From NCBI RefSeq assembly GCF_019219075.1, contig NZ_JAHUWJ010000004.1, positions 408,662 to 472,661 of the forward strand: a stretch of DNA of 64,000 nt, in the 5' to 3' direction. Positions 25,893 to 35,300 of this stretch are shown here, piece by piece. The stretch is from Chitinophaga sp. sic0106 (GTDB lineage: Bacteria; Bacteroidota; Bacteroidia; Chitinophagales; Chitinophagaceae). Numbering within the stretch: position 1 is the first letter of the stretch; the number at the start of each line of letters is the position of its first letter. Both the position numbers and the translations under genes were made by a program. The notes beneath the pieces are model-generated. The model saw only the letters and a list, made by a program, of their open reading frames with translations. It did no database searches and was not told the origin of the DNA.

Positions 25893-28520
25893 TTAGGCCC
25901 ATTCCACAAATAACAATGCGTTCATTTTTGAATTGCGTACAATTGAAAATCCCCAGGGGATGTGCTGCAATAGCATATCGAAAGGACTGGAGGCTACCTG
26001 CAACAGCCATTTGCCATCTTTGATCTGCAGCTTGCCGTCCCGGTACAAAAAGGTTTCCCTTAAACTTTCCACAGAAGAGTTTTTCATAACGGGCCACTGG
26101 TCTATTACCTGTTGCAGCACCTGCACACATTCTTCTGTTTCCTGCGGTGTGGGGCTAATACACCCCGTTGCCGGCTCGTTGAGCGGGAACCCGGTGAGCA
26201 GTTTACAAAGCGCCAGTTCATAGTCGGCCGCTTCGCATTTGCCAGTACATAAGTAGTAGAGCAACATTACTGCCCGGTCATGCGCTGCCGCGTCGCGCCA
26301 CGCTTCGTCAATCAGCAGTCCCAGTTCGGTAAGCCATGGCACAATTACCGCGTGTACGATTACGAGGCCTGCTGTGGGAATGTATGAAGCAGCATCGGCC
26401 ACTGGTTCATCCGGAAGCAGGCCGAGTGTGAGCGAGGTATTAGTGCTTGTGGTACGAGCTTGCAAGATGGTGCCATTTGCAGCCATGCTTCCTTCGGGCC
26501 TTTCAGCACCGGTGTTAGTTGCCTTACCTGCCGGGCTGATCGGTAAACGGCCTGCCGGATCTTCACCTCCAGCAACAGCAGCCTTTGATGATGAATTCAC
26601 CTCGTTGCTCGGTGCATTACCTGCCGGATGTTCAATACCATCAACCCCGGCTTTGGATGATGGATTTATGTCGTTCATAGGTGAATTGCCTGATGGATGT
26701 TCACCACCTGAAAGGACAGCATTTAACGATGGATACATTTCGTCGATAGCTGAATTGCCTGCCGGATGCTCAGTGGAGGAATTTGCATCATTCGTTGATT
26801 TTGCAGTAGTGGTGTTGGCAGTGATCTCACCGATAATATCTTTTGCTGGTTTCATTGTTGAATTATCATTCAGAGTTCCCGTACCAACCACACCGTTAGG
26901 TGAAACGACAGCCAAACCATCAGCTGGTATGTCAGCAGGGCCGGCGTGATTCATTGAGGAGGCCTTATTTTCGTTTGTTGCAAACGGAGCTAACGTGATT
27001 AAGCCAAACGCTGCTGCATCGTTAATTACCGGCAATTCTGCAAATGAATCCTGTATAGAGGCAGCATTAACCTCCCCAGGAACACCACCCTCAGCCTGGC
27101 TTAGCCATTGGTAGCCTGCGGCGGAAGTAGCCACAACAGACATACTACGTGTAGCCGTGGCAGATACCTCTCCGGAAACCAGGTGTTGTATCTGAACAGT
27201 CCATTGCTCCAGCTGCTCATCATTAACGCTACCGGCTGTACGTAATACCGTAATGATATCGAGAATGGGCTGGTGCAGGATGCCACCCTGATGGTGGGAT
27301 AACCATCGTTGCCACAGTGATTTTGCAGCATCACCCGGGAGCAGTAATTCGTAAACGATCGCCAATGCCAGTCTGCTACCCTGCTCGGCTTCCAACACGG
27401 CCTGCAATACCTGGTTGAGGCAATAGTAATAATCAACAGCCGGCGTATAAAATTTAATATAGGAAGATAGCACCACATCAGGGGCACATTGCAGCAGTAA
27501 CCGTTGCAGGGCCACCGGATAATATGTAAACAAAGCCCTCCCTGCGTCAGTAAACATACCACCGGCGTTTACATATTCGTGCAGCCATGACCGTAGCAGG
27601 GACCCAGGCAAGCCGGTAGCGTGCCAGGGTAAACTACCATGACGCAGGTAATGTATGATGAGTTCCTGGCTGGCAGCAGCCACCAATCCCTCTCCGGCAG
27701 ACGCCGGGGAATAAGTAGCGAATCGCTGCTGATAGCTGGTTTCAGTTGAAAGAAAAATTTCATCTGCACTGGTCGTCTGATCATCCGTTGAATAACTTGT
27801 ACTATTACGATGCCTGGCATCAGCGAATTCATTGCCGTTAGTAACATTAGCCGTTACAGGATCATTCAACGTATATTCGTTTATGTTATACGGAAAAGTC
27901 TTCCCCATTGGCATTGCTGATGGAACGCGTCCGGGTGTAGCCTGGCGGGAAGCATTAGCCATAGCTGCATCTGCGGCACTACCTGGCAATTGCTCACCGG
28001 CTGCACTGGTATCTCCCAAGATATTAATTGATATATCTCCTCCTGTGGTGCCCCGCTGATCGGTAGCTGTTGTAGCAAACAAGTTATCCTTCCCGGTTGA
28101 ACGTAGCGGCGTTGCAGTTACATCAGCCGAAAATCCAAAACCAGCACTAGCCTGCTTTTGCCGCGCTATTTGCAGTGCCCAATCCCGGATGCTGCTACCC
28201 TGCTGTATTACTGGTCGTTCCACTAACATATCAGGCGTTACACAGGCCATTAATACAGCCTTCAGTTGCTGGCAAATCCGCTGTGTGAGCTGCTGCTGCC
28301 AGTCCTCCCCGTAAATACTGCCGGCATCCAGTTCAAACTTTGGAATGCGCAAACGGCCTTTAACCGGAAAACTATCCAATAGGGATTCCAACGCCGGCAT
28401 CAACACCGTAGCAGTCCAGCTGCTTAGCTCGTTGGAAAACTGCTGAACAGCCGCTACATCCCCGAAGAAACGGAGATGTAACGACTGCCGACAAATCATA
28501 TGATTGGGGTTATACAACAT
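25893..28520 (-). CDS. contractile injection system tape measure protein (Afp14/Pvc14-like)
   Basis: 875 residues. The conserved N-terminal motif of this family is visible (LHLRFFGD, LMPALESLLDSF, IPKFELDAGS at about residues 14-70). A conserved C-terminal domain (about 750-875) has LRETFLYRDGKL, LLQHIPWGFSIV and a terminal FVEWA. These ends are shared by family members while the middle varies and sets particle length. Here the middle is Ala/Thr/Ser/Asn-rich and holds a 23-residue repeat (584-673). It follows the fibre-slot gene by 12 bases and precedes the ATPase, as in afp and pvc clusters. Confidence 0.85.
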   Translation of the reverse strand: MLYNPNHMICRQSLHLRFFGDVAAVQQFSNELSSWTATVLMPALESLLDSFPVKGRLRIPKFELDAGSIYGEDWQQQLTQRICQQLKAVLMACVTPDMLVERPVIQQGSSIRDWALQIARQKQASAGFGFSADVTATPLRSTGKDNLFATTATDQRGTTGGDISINILGDTSAAGEQLPGSAADAAMANASRQATPGRVPSAMPMGKTFPYNINEYTLNDPVTANVTNGNEFADARHRNSTSYSTDDQTTSADEIFLSTETSYQQRFATYSPASAGEGLVAAASQELIIHYLRHGSLPWHATGLPGSLLRSWLHEYVNAGGMFTDAGRALFTYYPVALQRLLLQCAPDVVLSSYIKFYTPAVDYYYCLNQVLQAVLEAEQGSRLALAIVYELLLPGDAAKSLWQRWLSHHQGGILHQPILDIITVLRTAGSVNDEQLEQWTVQIQHLVSGEVSATATRSMSVVATSAAGYQWLSQAEGGVPGEVNAASIQDSFAELPVINDAAAFGLITLAPFATNENKASSMNHAGPADIPADGLAVVSPNGVVGTGTLNDNSTMKPAKDIIGEITANTTTAKSTNDANSSTEHPAGNSAIDEMYPSLNAVLSGGEHPSGNSPMNDINPSSKAGVDGIEHPAGNAPSNEVNSSSKAAVAGGEDPAGRLPISPAGKATNTGAERPEGSMAANGTILQARTTSTNTSLTLGLLPDEPVADAASYIPTAGLVIVHAVIVPWLTELGLLIDEAWRDAAAHDRAVMLLYYLCTGKCEAADYELALCKLLTGFPLNEPATGCISPTPQETEECVQVLQQVIDQWPVMKNSSVESLRETFLYRDGKLQIKDGKWLLQVASSPFDMLLQHIPWGFSIVRNSKMNALLFVEWA
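26505..26771 (-). repeat. 69-base tandem repeat in the tape-measure gene
   Basis: Three in-frame 23-residue units beginning EHPAGN/EHPSGN start at 26771, 26702 and 26633, and a degenerate 20-residue unit (EDPAGR) starts at 26564; a fifth partial start (ERPEGS) is at 26504. The exact 69-base period suggests expansion by slippage or recombination. Confidence 0.85.
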
Positions 28521-28532
28521 GGACTTTCATTT

Positions 28533-31500
28533 TTACATGGTCAGCTCACCACTCGGGATATTCATCAGAAATATTGACTTCGTAGTTTTACATTGGTTTT
28601 CCGCAGTAATTCTATGCGTTATGTCCACCGGAATACTGTATGGAACAGGGTTAGCCACTATACCAAATCCTGATTCATCAGGAATAGCAGCGTTCACCGG
28701 GAACTTTCCGCCAAAACGCAAGGCGGCCGAACTTCCTACCGCTGCTTCCCCGGTGCTTAAAAACCATTCGTGTGCACCTGTTACAGTGGAAGAACATTTG
28801 ACTTCATAGGTCCTGTATTCATATTCCACAGGCCCACCCGGACCGTTTACAATAGAGCTGTTTGGCACTAATGAAGTAGCTCCGCCGCCACTGTAGCTGG
28901 AACCTGCCGGTGTAGAAGATATCAACTCTAAAGTATATGTAAATGCCGCTGACAAAGCCTGTTTTACCGTTACCTCACAAGTAATACTACGACCATTAAA
29001 GGTATAAGTTATGATATGCTTACCGTTGCCCGCTGCGGAAGGATTGAAGTAGAATACACCGCCTACATTGGAAATAGCGCCGGTGGCCGGGCAACTCACT
29101 GTACCTCCGGTTGGGCTGTTATAAATCCGCACCTGGTTAAGATTGGTACAAGGGTTGAATTCTTCTACAGAAAGCGTGAGCGGCAGGTCGTCTCTTTTTA
29201 CAATAACTGTTTTGGTTACTGCAGGGTCCACACAAATGCTGCCATCATTCACGATATGCTGCACAGTATACTCCCTGGTAGCACCGGCAGCCATGGTATA
29301 CAAGTGACTAACAGCCGGTCCGGTGGCAGATGTTCCATCCCCAAAGATCCAGGTATGGGTCCCTCTTACATCTGCAGCCTGGAACACTACATCCACCCCG
29401 TTTCTGGCTACATTCGTCGTTTTGCCAGGTACTGTAAAGTCAGCATTCACCGGCATTTTCACGTTGATCGCGAAATAGGCGATCCGGTTACCTACTTTAT
29501 GCGTAAGGTTATAATCACCCGGTGTCACTGCGGCCGGATTGAAATACCATTTCTTAACGGTACCAACCGTTTCAGATGTAATGCCCGGTCCACCTACTTC
29601 CCCACCTGTTTCAGGCCAGATGGTAATCTGATTCTGGGAGGATTGCCCATTGCAGAATAAATGTGAATCCAGGCTAATACGTGGTTCTACCTCCGTTTCA
29701 GGAGTCGTTTCATAGATTTTCGCCAGCGGTGCATACGAGGTAACAAGCTTGTTAGGCAAGTAAAAATCCGCACAAACAGTTCCCTGCACAATCCGCTGGT
29801 TCACGGAATCCATCGGGTAATTGGGTGCACCTTCCACATCGGTTCGATCAAAGTACACCAGTACCAGTGTACCACCAGCTACCACACCACTCTGGTGGCG
29901 CATGCCCGGAAACTCTCGCGTAAAATTTGTAAAAATGAGCTGGTTCAATACAAAGGCACAACGTTTTTCGTACTCCCGCTTCAGTGTGCCCATGCGCTCA
30001 TCCAGGGCCAGCTGTTCGAGCGATTTACAGGCAGCTACCATCGGGATAGTTAAGCTGGCAACGCGATTCCAGTATTCCTGTTCTTCCACCAAAATGGTAT
30101 TGTTCGTTTCTCCCCCATCTCTGATTACATCCAATGCATGCTGCCAGGCATTATAGAAGGCCGCATAGCTACCCAGGGCATCGGTAAATTTCTTTACATG
30201 CTGATTAAAACGTGCCAGGTCCAGTTTATCCAGGTTATAGGGCACTATCATGCGCAGCAACTCTTCCAGTCTGTCCATCAGGTAGCAGGCATGCGCAGCA
30301 TGGTTATACCGCCATGTTGCTTCCGTATCGGTGAAGTTGTAAACCGGCGGCAGGGAAACCAGGGCCGTACTGTTTGCGGGAAGATCCGCCCAGCGCAGGT
30401 AATAACCACCAATGGTGGTATCCGAAAATTTGGTTCCGAAAAAGTACTGCAGGTAAGCGCCTCGCTGGTAATAAGGCCTCATATCTATTTGGGTCATAAA
30501 CTCCGCACCTATATTAGTACCGGGTACTTCCACATAAGGCGTTAGTATGTAACCGTTAGGAGAGGCCTCATTATAGGAACCCAATATTCTTTTGATAGAT
30601 TCGATATCTATTGATACTTGCTGCAATCCTTTCACCAGGGGTGTTACACGATTCAATAATTCGGTCACCACCAGCTGGTACTGATTCTCCAGGTCAGCAA
30701 AAGACGCCAGCAGGCCCGCCCTGGTGGGTGTAGTACTGGTCGCATACAGGTTAATTGCCACCGCATCAAACGACAGCTGGTTGCGGATTTTGAGGGAATT
30801 AATTCTTTTCATGGCCTCCAGTACGTTCTGGCCCAAATGGCCTTCTATGCGGAAGAAATCCACCTGCGGATCTTCAAACTCCCACGCCAGTGCGTTCGGC
30901 AGCGTAACGGCTGTATTATACCCACGTATGGACTTGGTCCTCCCTGCTATTAACTTCGTATAGTCCCAGCAGTTAGTCAGCAGCTGGCTGTTATAGTAGT
31001 AAGGAATGGCCTGTGTACCCAGTGGCGCAACGCTGGTGCGACTAGGCGTCACCATAATGGTTTTGGCTGTTTCCGGCAGCTGGAAGGTATTTATCATCAA
31101 CACAATGCGCTTGTATAACAGGCACGCCTCTCCGAAGCGATGATCACCTGTACGTACCAGTGGTGGCTCATCAAACTGATGGCGGTAGCTATTGGTATTG
31201 TCGCTCTCCCGCACGGTGGTACCCAGGCAGAGGTGCAGTGGAAACGCCGGTTTATTGGCAGCAGGCGCAGGAAATAGGTCCACCGCCACTGCACAGAACT
31301 CCTCATATGCTTTAATCAGGTCTTTCGCAAACGCATATACGCATTGCATATAGTAGGGCTTCTCATTGCGGATGATTGCCATTTGCGTGGCCAGCTTCGT
31401 TCCTACGGTAGCGATATCCTTATCATTAGCCACCGTAAACAGGTGGTGGAAATTATTATACACGAATGAAAACGCCTGGTTCATATCCGCCGTCAGCTGT

Positions 31501-32192
31501 GCATTCAGCACTCTTTCATAAGAGGCCACCAGCGCGGAAGGGTGCTGGATACTGTCTGCCGGCACATTCCATCTGCGAAGTGGAATTTCAGGAAACAAGG
31601 CTGGATATTGGGAAGGCACGAACGTGTGGAGCGCGGTAAGTTTCGTTGCATCCACCAGTAAAGGGCGATAGGTGATATTCACTTCCTGGCCTTTGTCCGC
31701 GCAGTCGTCGGTGGTACAATTTTTCAACCTGTCCATCCGCGGTTCTGCCAGCAGCATGACCACCTTATCTTTCAGTGTATTTTCTGTGGTTGTAGTGAAT
31801 GGAATATCGTCTTCCACCATGTTTTCCAACGGCACTAGTTCATCCGGATTCAGCGCCGTATAAAAAGTTTTAACCGATTCTTCAATGGTTTCCGGGAGTG
31901 CAGGTAAAGTATATGTTCTGCTGGCACTATATACACCACCTTTGAAGTTAATGAGGTAGCCGCTGCCGGTAATACCTACACCCGGTGTGATGATGATTCT
32001 TTTGGCGGCACTGTCGTACTTTGCCTGCAATCCTGTAATGATTCCGGTGCCCAGAATGAGCGTACGGGTAAGACTTTCCTGCTGTTGCAGGTGCGCAATA
32101 GCGGCATTGAGATGTTTGTTTGTCAGTACCTGATCAGGTTCAAATACGGGGTAAACTGTTTCGGGGTCAGATGAGAAATTTATGAATGACAT
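28533..32192 (-). CDS. large PKD-domain structural protein in the Afp13/fibre position
   Basis: 1219 residues, no signal peptide. The N-terminus (about 1-80: FEPDQVLTNKHLNAAIAHL, ILGTGIITGLQ, GVGITGSGYLI) resembles the base-attachment part of tail proteins. A long helical middle follows (150-750). The C-terminal third is beta-rich with a PKD module near residues 890-985 (THTWIFGDG, SHLYT, REYTVQHIV) and further Ig-like segments rich in Gly, Ser and Thr. It lies between the Afp12-like baseplate gene and the tape measure, where afp13 encodes the tail fibre. I infer a fibre or receptor-binding role; it is not an adenovirus-fibre-like Afp13 in sequence. Confidence 0.65.
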   Translation of the reverse strand: MSFINFSSDPETVYPVFEPDQVLTNKHLNAAIAHLQQQESLTRTLILGTGIITGLQAKYDSAAKRIIITPGVGITGSGYLINFKGGVYSASRTYTLPALPETIEESVKTFYTALNPDELVPLENMVEDDIPFTTTTENTLKDKVVMLLAEPRMDRLKNCTTDDCADKGQEVNITYRPLLVDATKLTALHTFVPSQYPALFPEIPLRRWNVPADSIQHPSALVASYERVLNAQLTADMNQAFSFVYNNFHHLFTVANDKDIATVGTKLATQMAIIRNEKPYYMQCVYAFAKDLIKAYEEFCAVAVDLFPAPAANKPAFPLHLCLGTTVRESDNTNSYRHQFDEPPLVRTGDHRFGEACLLYKRIVLMINTFQLPETAKTIMVTPSRTSVAPLGTQAIPYYYNSQLLTNCWDYTKLIAGRTKSIRGYNTAVTLPNALAWEFEDPQVDFFRIEGHLGQNVLEAMKRINSLKIRNQLSFDAVAINLYATSTTPTRAGLLASFADLENQYQLVVTELLNRVTPLVKGLQQVSIDIESIKRILGSYNEASPNGYILTPYVEVPGTNIGAEFMTQIDMRPYYQRGAYLQYFFGTKFSDTTIGGYYLRWADLPANSTALVSLPPVYNFTDTEATWRYNHAAHACYLMDRLEELLRMIVPYNLDKLDLARFNQHVKKFTDALGSYAAFYNAWQHALDVIRDGGETNNTILVEEQEYWNRVASLTIPMVAACKSLEQLALDERMGTLKREYEKRCAFVLNQLIFTNFTREFPGMRHQSGVVAGGTLVLVYFDRTDVEGAPNYPMDSVNQRIVQGTVCADFYLPNKLVTSYAPLAKIYETTPETEVEPRISLDSHLFCNGQSSQNQITIWPETGGEVGGPGITSETVGTVKKWYFNPAAVTPGDYNLTHKVGNRIAYFAINVKMPVNADFTVPGKTTNVARNGVDVVFQAADVRGTHTWIFGDGTSATGPAVSHLYTMAAGATREYTVQHIVNDGSICVDPAVTKTVIVKRDDLPLTLSVEEFNPCTNLNQVRIYNSPTGGTVSCPATGAISNVGGVFYFNPSAAGNGKHIITYTFNGRSITCEVTVKQALSAAFTYTLELISSTPAGSSYSGGGATSLVPNSSIVNGPGGPVEYEYRTYEVKCSSTVTGAHEWFLSTGEAAVGSSAALRFGGKFPVNAAIPDESGFGIVANPVPYSIPVDITHRITAENQCKTTKSIFLMNIPSGELTM

Positions 32193-32216
32193 GGGATGAA
32201 AATTTTGAAAATTGAT

Positions 32217-35200
32217 TTAGAATGTACCGAGACTGGTTTGGCCTAACAGCACCGGGTTAGTAGTACCTTCTGCGCAATCGTGCAGGGTGGCCTCCGGATA
32301 TACGCTGCTCAGGTCTTTCATCACGGCCACCAGCTGGTTGCTGGCAAACATTAACCTGGATTGCACTTTTGTATCCGGGGTAATGAAAGCGTGATAGTCT
32401 TTCAACGCCGCCAGCCATTGCCTGTGTGCTGATTCCAGCCGATGCCTGGTGGCATAATTTACCCAGCAAATTTTAGCATGTATATGCGCGGGGCATTCCA
32501 TGCGCACCATCCGCTCAAAGTACATGCGGTAGCCAGTCTCCCGGAATCGCTCCGGCCAGTATGGCAGCACCACGGAAATGCGGAAGGAATAAGGATCTTC
32601 GTCACCGCAGCAGGTACAATCGTCCGGCAGGCATACGTCCATCAGATTGTATAAAGCGTGGGTGGGAATACCTTCCACAACGGCCGGCGTAAAGCGTGGC
32701 CGCAGCATGAAATGTTCTATCACATGCAGTGTTTCGTTGTCAGGTGGCAGCTGAAACTTCTTTAACATCAGCTCCAGCAAAGCCTTTGCTTCGGCCTCCG
32801 TACTGTACACATCGGGGGATATTGCGACTACTTCGGATTCCGGAATCGTTAATTTTATAACGAATTCCCCATCCCTTGGTACCACTGTATAAAGTTCGCG
32901 GATGGTCATATGCTTATAAATTTCATTTACTACCTGCCAGGCTTCTTTTTCAGTGCCCAGGGACACTTCCGGTTTCAGGTATTGGCCACCGCTACCATCC
33001 ACATTATCACCAATCACAAACGAAAAGAAGCCATTACTGTCTTCCTTTACCACAGGTGCAGAAAACTGGAACAGGCTGCGATAGCCAGGCTGGTTGATGC
33101 CAGAGAGTCGCCCTATACGGCGCTGCAGGCCCGACATATTATCCGTATTCCAAACCCCTGCTGTGATATCGACCCCTTGTCCTCTGCCGAAGCTGGTTTT
33201 AGGATAGTCCTTGATAAACCGGATCTTGTCCGCAATCAGTTCCTCCTCTCCTGCGGCGCTGCGGGAGGCAAAGCGGGTGAGCACATAATCATTAAACGTT
33301 TCCGCAAACCGCGCGATGAGGTGATCCAGGAAACGATTACGGCGGTCGTACCGCTGCTGCTGCGTTTCCACGAGTTGATTACGTAGCATCGTTACCGTTA
33401 GTGGTTCCTCCTTCACCGGCAGTTCCAATGCCTGGCGCAATAATGCGGGATTAGCATAAATCGTGTGAATGTTATGGATACCTGTTTCCGGATCATCTTT
33501 CCAGTCTTGCAGGAACTGCTGAAAATAAGAGGCAGTAATATTGGCATCCAGGCTCATCAGGTCTTTTGCGTGATGCAGCTGTGCAAAAAATCCGGCCAAT
33601 AGCTGATCGTAAAACATCAGGTAAGCTTTCAGCTGTTTGGCTCTGGCTTTATGTTCCGTAGAAGCTGCATCAGGCAGGCCGGCGGGGCCTGTACCGTAAA
33701 TTTCAGGCAGGTCGTGTTGCAGGGAACTATACTGTTGGAGCTCGAGGTATCTTCCGCCTGGGGAGGCAAAATTCAGTTCGCTGCTGCTGATCTTTGCGTT
33801 GCGCGACTGGCCTCTTAAATACAGTACCGTATCGGCCGCTTCCAACGGATTGATATGAAAGGGCACCTGGTTTTTATAAAAAATAATTTTGCTGCGCTCC
33901 ATATCTGCCACCGGCTTATGATCCGTTTGTAGGTGCAGGAGCCATTGCTGACCGGGAAGTACTGCCCTGCCTGCGTCGTCGTAGGCCGTCATCACCAGGT
34001 TACGCACCGCTATCACGCCTTCAATTTTCATGATGGCCTCCATCACTTCACTGCCCAGGAGCTTATTTCTGATCTCTGCGCGTGCAATATCTTTATCGAG
34101 GAGAAATCCGTTTTTAAGTACGGGCCCTTCGAAAATCTTTTCTGTACTGAGTTGCATGGCCTGCATCTCCCTTAAATTATAAAAATTTATAGGGGGATTG
34201 CAGTACTGTTCAAGTGCTGTTACCAGCTTTGCATATACCAGGTCGATGTCCGTTTCCGGCAATACATCAATATCGGCGCAAAAAGCTACCGGTGTGGCGG
34301 AAATAGTATCTACCGTCCACCAGTCTTCACTCAGGTTCCTGTTACTGTGGAGTGTAGCCCATACCTGTTTCAGTATGTTATGTGTGAGCTGCATCTTCTG
34401 ACAATACAACGTCATTATGCGCTGTTGTATGCTCTGCACTTCCAGTTCTTCCTTGATGATTTCCTCAAATTCTTTGGTTTCCCCTACTTCAACAGGTACA
34501 CGGATGGCCACCACTGTTTCGTATTGAAAAGTGAAAGTGAGGTTATCGGTATTTTTGTATTCCAGGTATACCTTCCACCGCAGCGGAACCCCGGCCCCAT
34601 TGTGTTCCGTCACGTATACCTCTACCTTGTCGGGCATACGCGTGCCGTACGTTAGCAGTTGCATAAAATCTACCTGATCCACCGTAGGAAACAGACAAGT
34701 GATTTTTGCGCCACTGATGGCTTTACGCTGCAAGGTAAAATCAATGTCGCCCATATTCAGATCGCCGTACTCGTCGGTACTGTCGAGGTCTAGCCGTACA
34801 TGATACAAGCCGCGCATGCTGACAGGATCATGATCCGTAGGCTCAAACGACAGCGTCTCCGCTTTACAATCTGGATACAAAGCCACTTCGGTGGCGCCTT
34901 TCGCCCTGATCCATGCCGGAGCAGTTTCCAGGTTGTTCACCGGGAACACCCAGGCATTGGCTACGCCATCAATATCTATTAAGAGCTTGCGGTAATCGGT
35001 GATGGTGAGCGGCGCCGCAGTAAGAATTTCCCTGGGAGTAAAAAACGGTTGCGTAATACTGCCGTCCACGTTGGTGAGCAGGTCCTTCAGATCAAAACCA
35101 GTGCGATAGGTAAGCTCAGTAATTGCATAACACAGGGCTTCCAACATGGTAACACCCGGATCATGAACGTTGTAATCTGTCCACAACCCGCTGCCCATGC

Positions 35201-35297
35201 TTTCGATGTAGCGCAACCCTTCCGTGCGGAGGTAATGAAAGTCCGCCGCCGGAGGCAGTTGCCGGGATTTGATAATAATATTTTCTTCTGTTGCCAT
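32217..35297 (-). CDS. baseplate wedge protein (Afp12-like)
   Basis: 1026 residues, cytoplasmic. The N-terminal 90 residues contain WTDYNVHDPGVTMLEAL and ITELTYRTGFD, the motif shared by large CIS baseplate proteins. The remainder is a long mixed domain of unknown detail, with a cysteine cluster near residue 918 (CLPDDCTCC) that could bind metal. It lies 3 bases after the Afp11-like gene. By colinearity with afp/pvc it forms the outer baseplate ring with Afp11. Confidence 0.8.
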   Translation of the reverse strand: MATEENIIIKSRQLPPAADFHYLRTEGLRYIESMGSGLWTDYNVHDPGVTMLEALCYAITELTYRTGFDLKDLLTNVDGSITQPFFTPREILTAAPLTITDYRKLLIDIDGVANAWVFPVNNLETAPAWIRAKGATEVALYPDCKAETLSFEPTDHDPVSMRGLYHVRLDLDSTDEYGDLNMGDIDFTLQRKAISGAKITCLFPTVDQVDFMQLLTYGTRMPDKVEVYVTEHNGAGVPLRWKVYLEYKNTDNLTFTFQYETVVAIRVPVEVGETKEFEEIIKEELEVQSIQQRIMTLYCQKMQLTHNILKQVWATLHSNRNLSEDWWTVDTISATPVAFCADIDVLPETDIDLVYAKLVTALEQYCNPPINFYNLREMQAMQLSTEKIFEGPVLKNGFLLDKDIARAEIRNKLLGSEVMEAIMKIEGVIAVRNLVMTAYDDAGRAVLPGQQWLLHLQTDHKPVADMERSKIIFYKNQVPFHINPLEAADTVLYLRGQSRNAKISSSELNFASPGGRYLELQQYSSLQHDLPEIYGTGPAGLPDAASTEHKARAKQLKAYLMFYDQLLAGFFAQLHHAKDLMSLDANITASYFQQFLQDWKDDPETGIHNIHTIYANPALLRQALELPVKEEPLTVTMLRNQLVETQQQRYDRRNRFLDHLIARFAETFNDYVLTRFASRSAAGEEELIADKIRFIKDYPKTSFGRGQGVDITAGVWNTDNMSGLQRRIGRLSGINQPGYRSLFQFSAPVVKEDSNGFFSFVIGDNVDGSGGQYLKPEVSLGTEKEAWQVVNEIYKHMTIRELYTVVPRDGEFVIKLTIPESEVVAISPDVYSTEAEAKALLELMLKKFQLPPDNETLHVIEHFMLRPRFTPAVVEGIPTHALYNLMDVCLPDDCTCCGDEDPYSFRISVVLPYWPERFRETGYRMYFERMVRMECPAHIHAKICWVNYATRHRLESAHRQWLAALKDYHAFITPDTKVQSRLMFASNQLVAVMKDLSSVYPEATLHDCAEGTTNPVLLGQTSLGTF

Positions 35298-35300
35298 AAT

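Noticed and set aside
26505..26771. CRISPR array
   Set aside because: The repeat period is 69 bases without spacer structure, in frame and translated as a protein repeat within the tape-measure gene.
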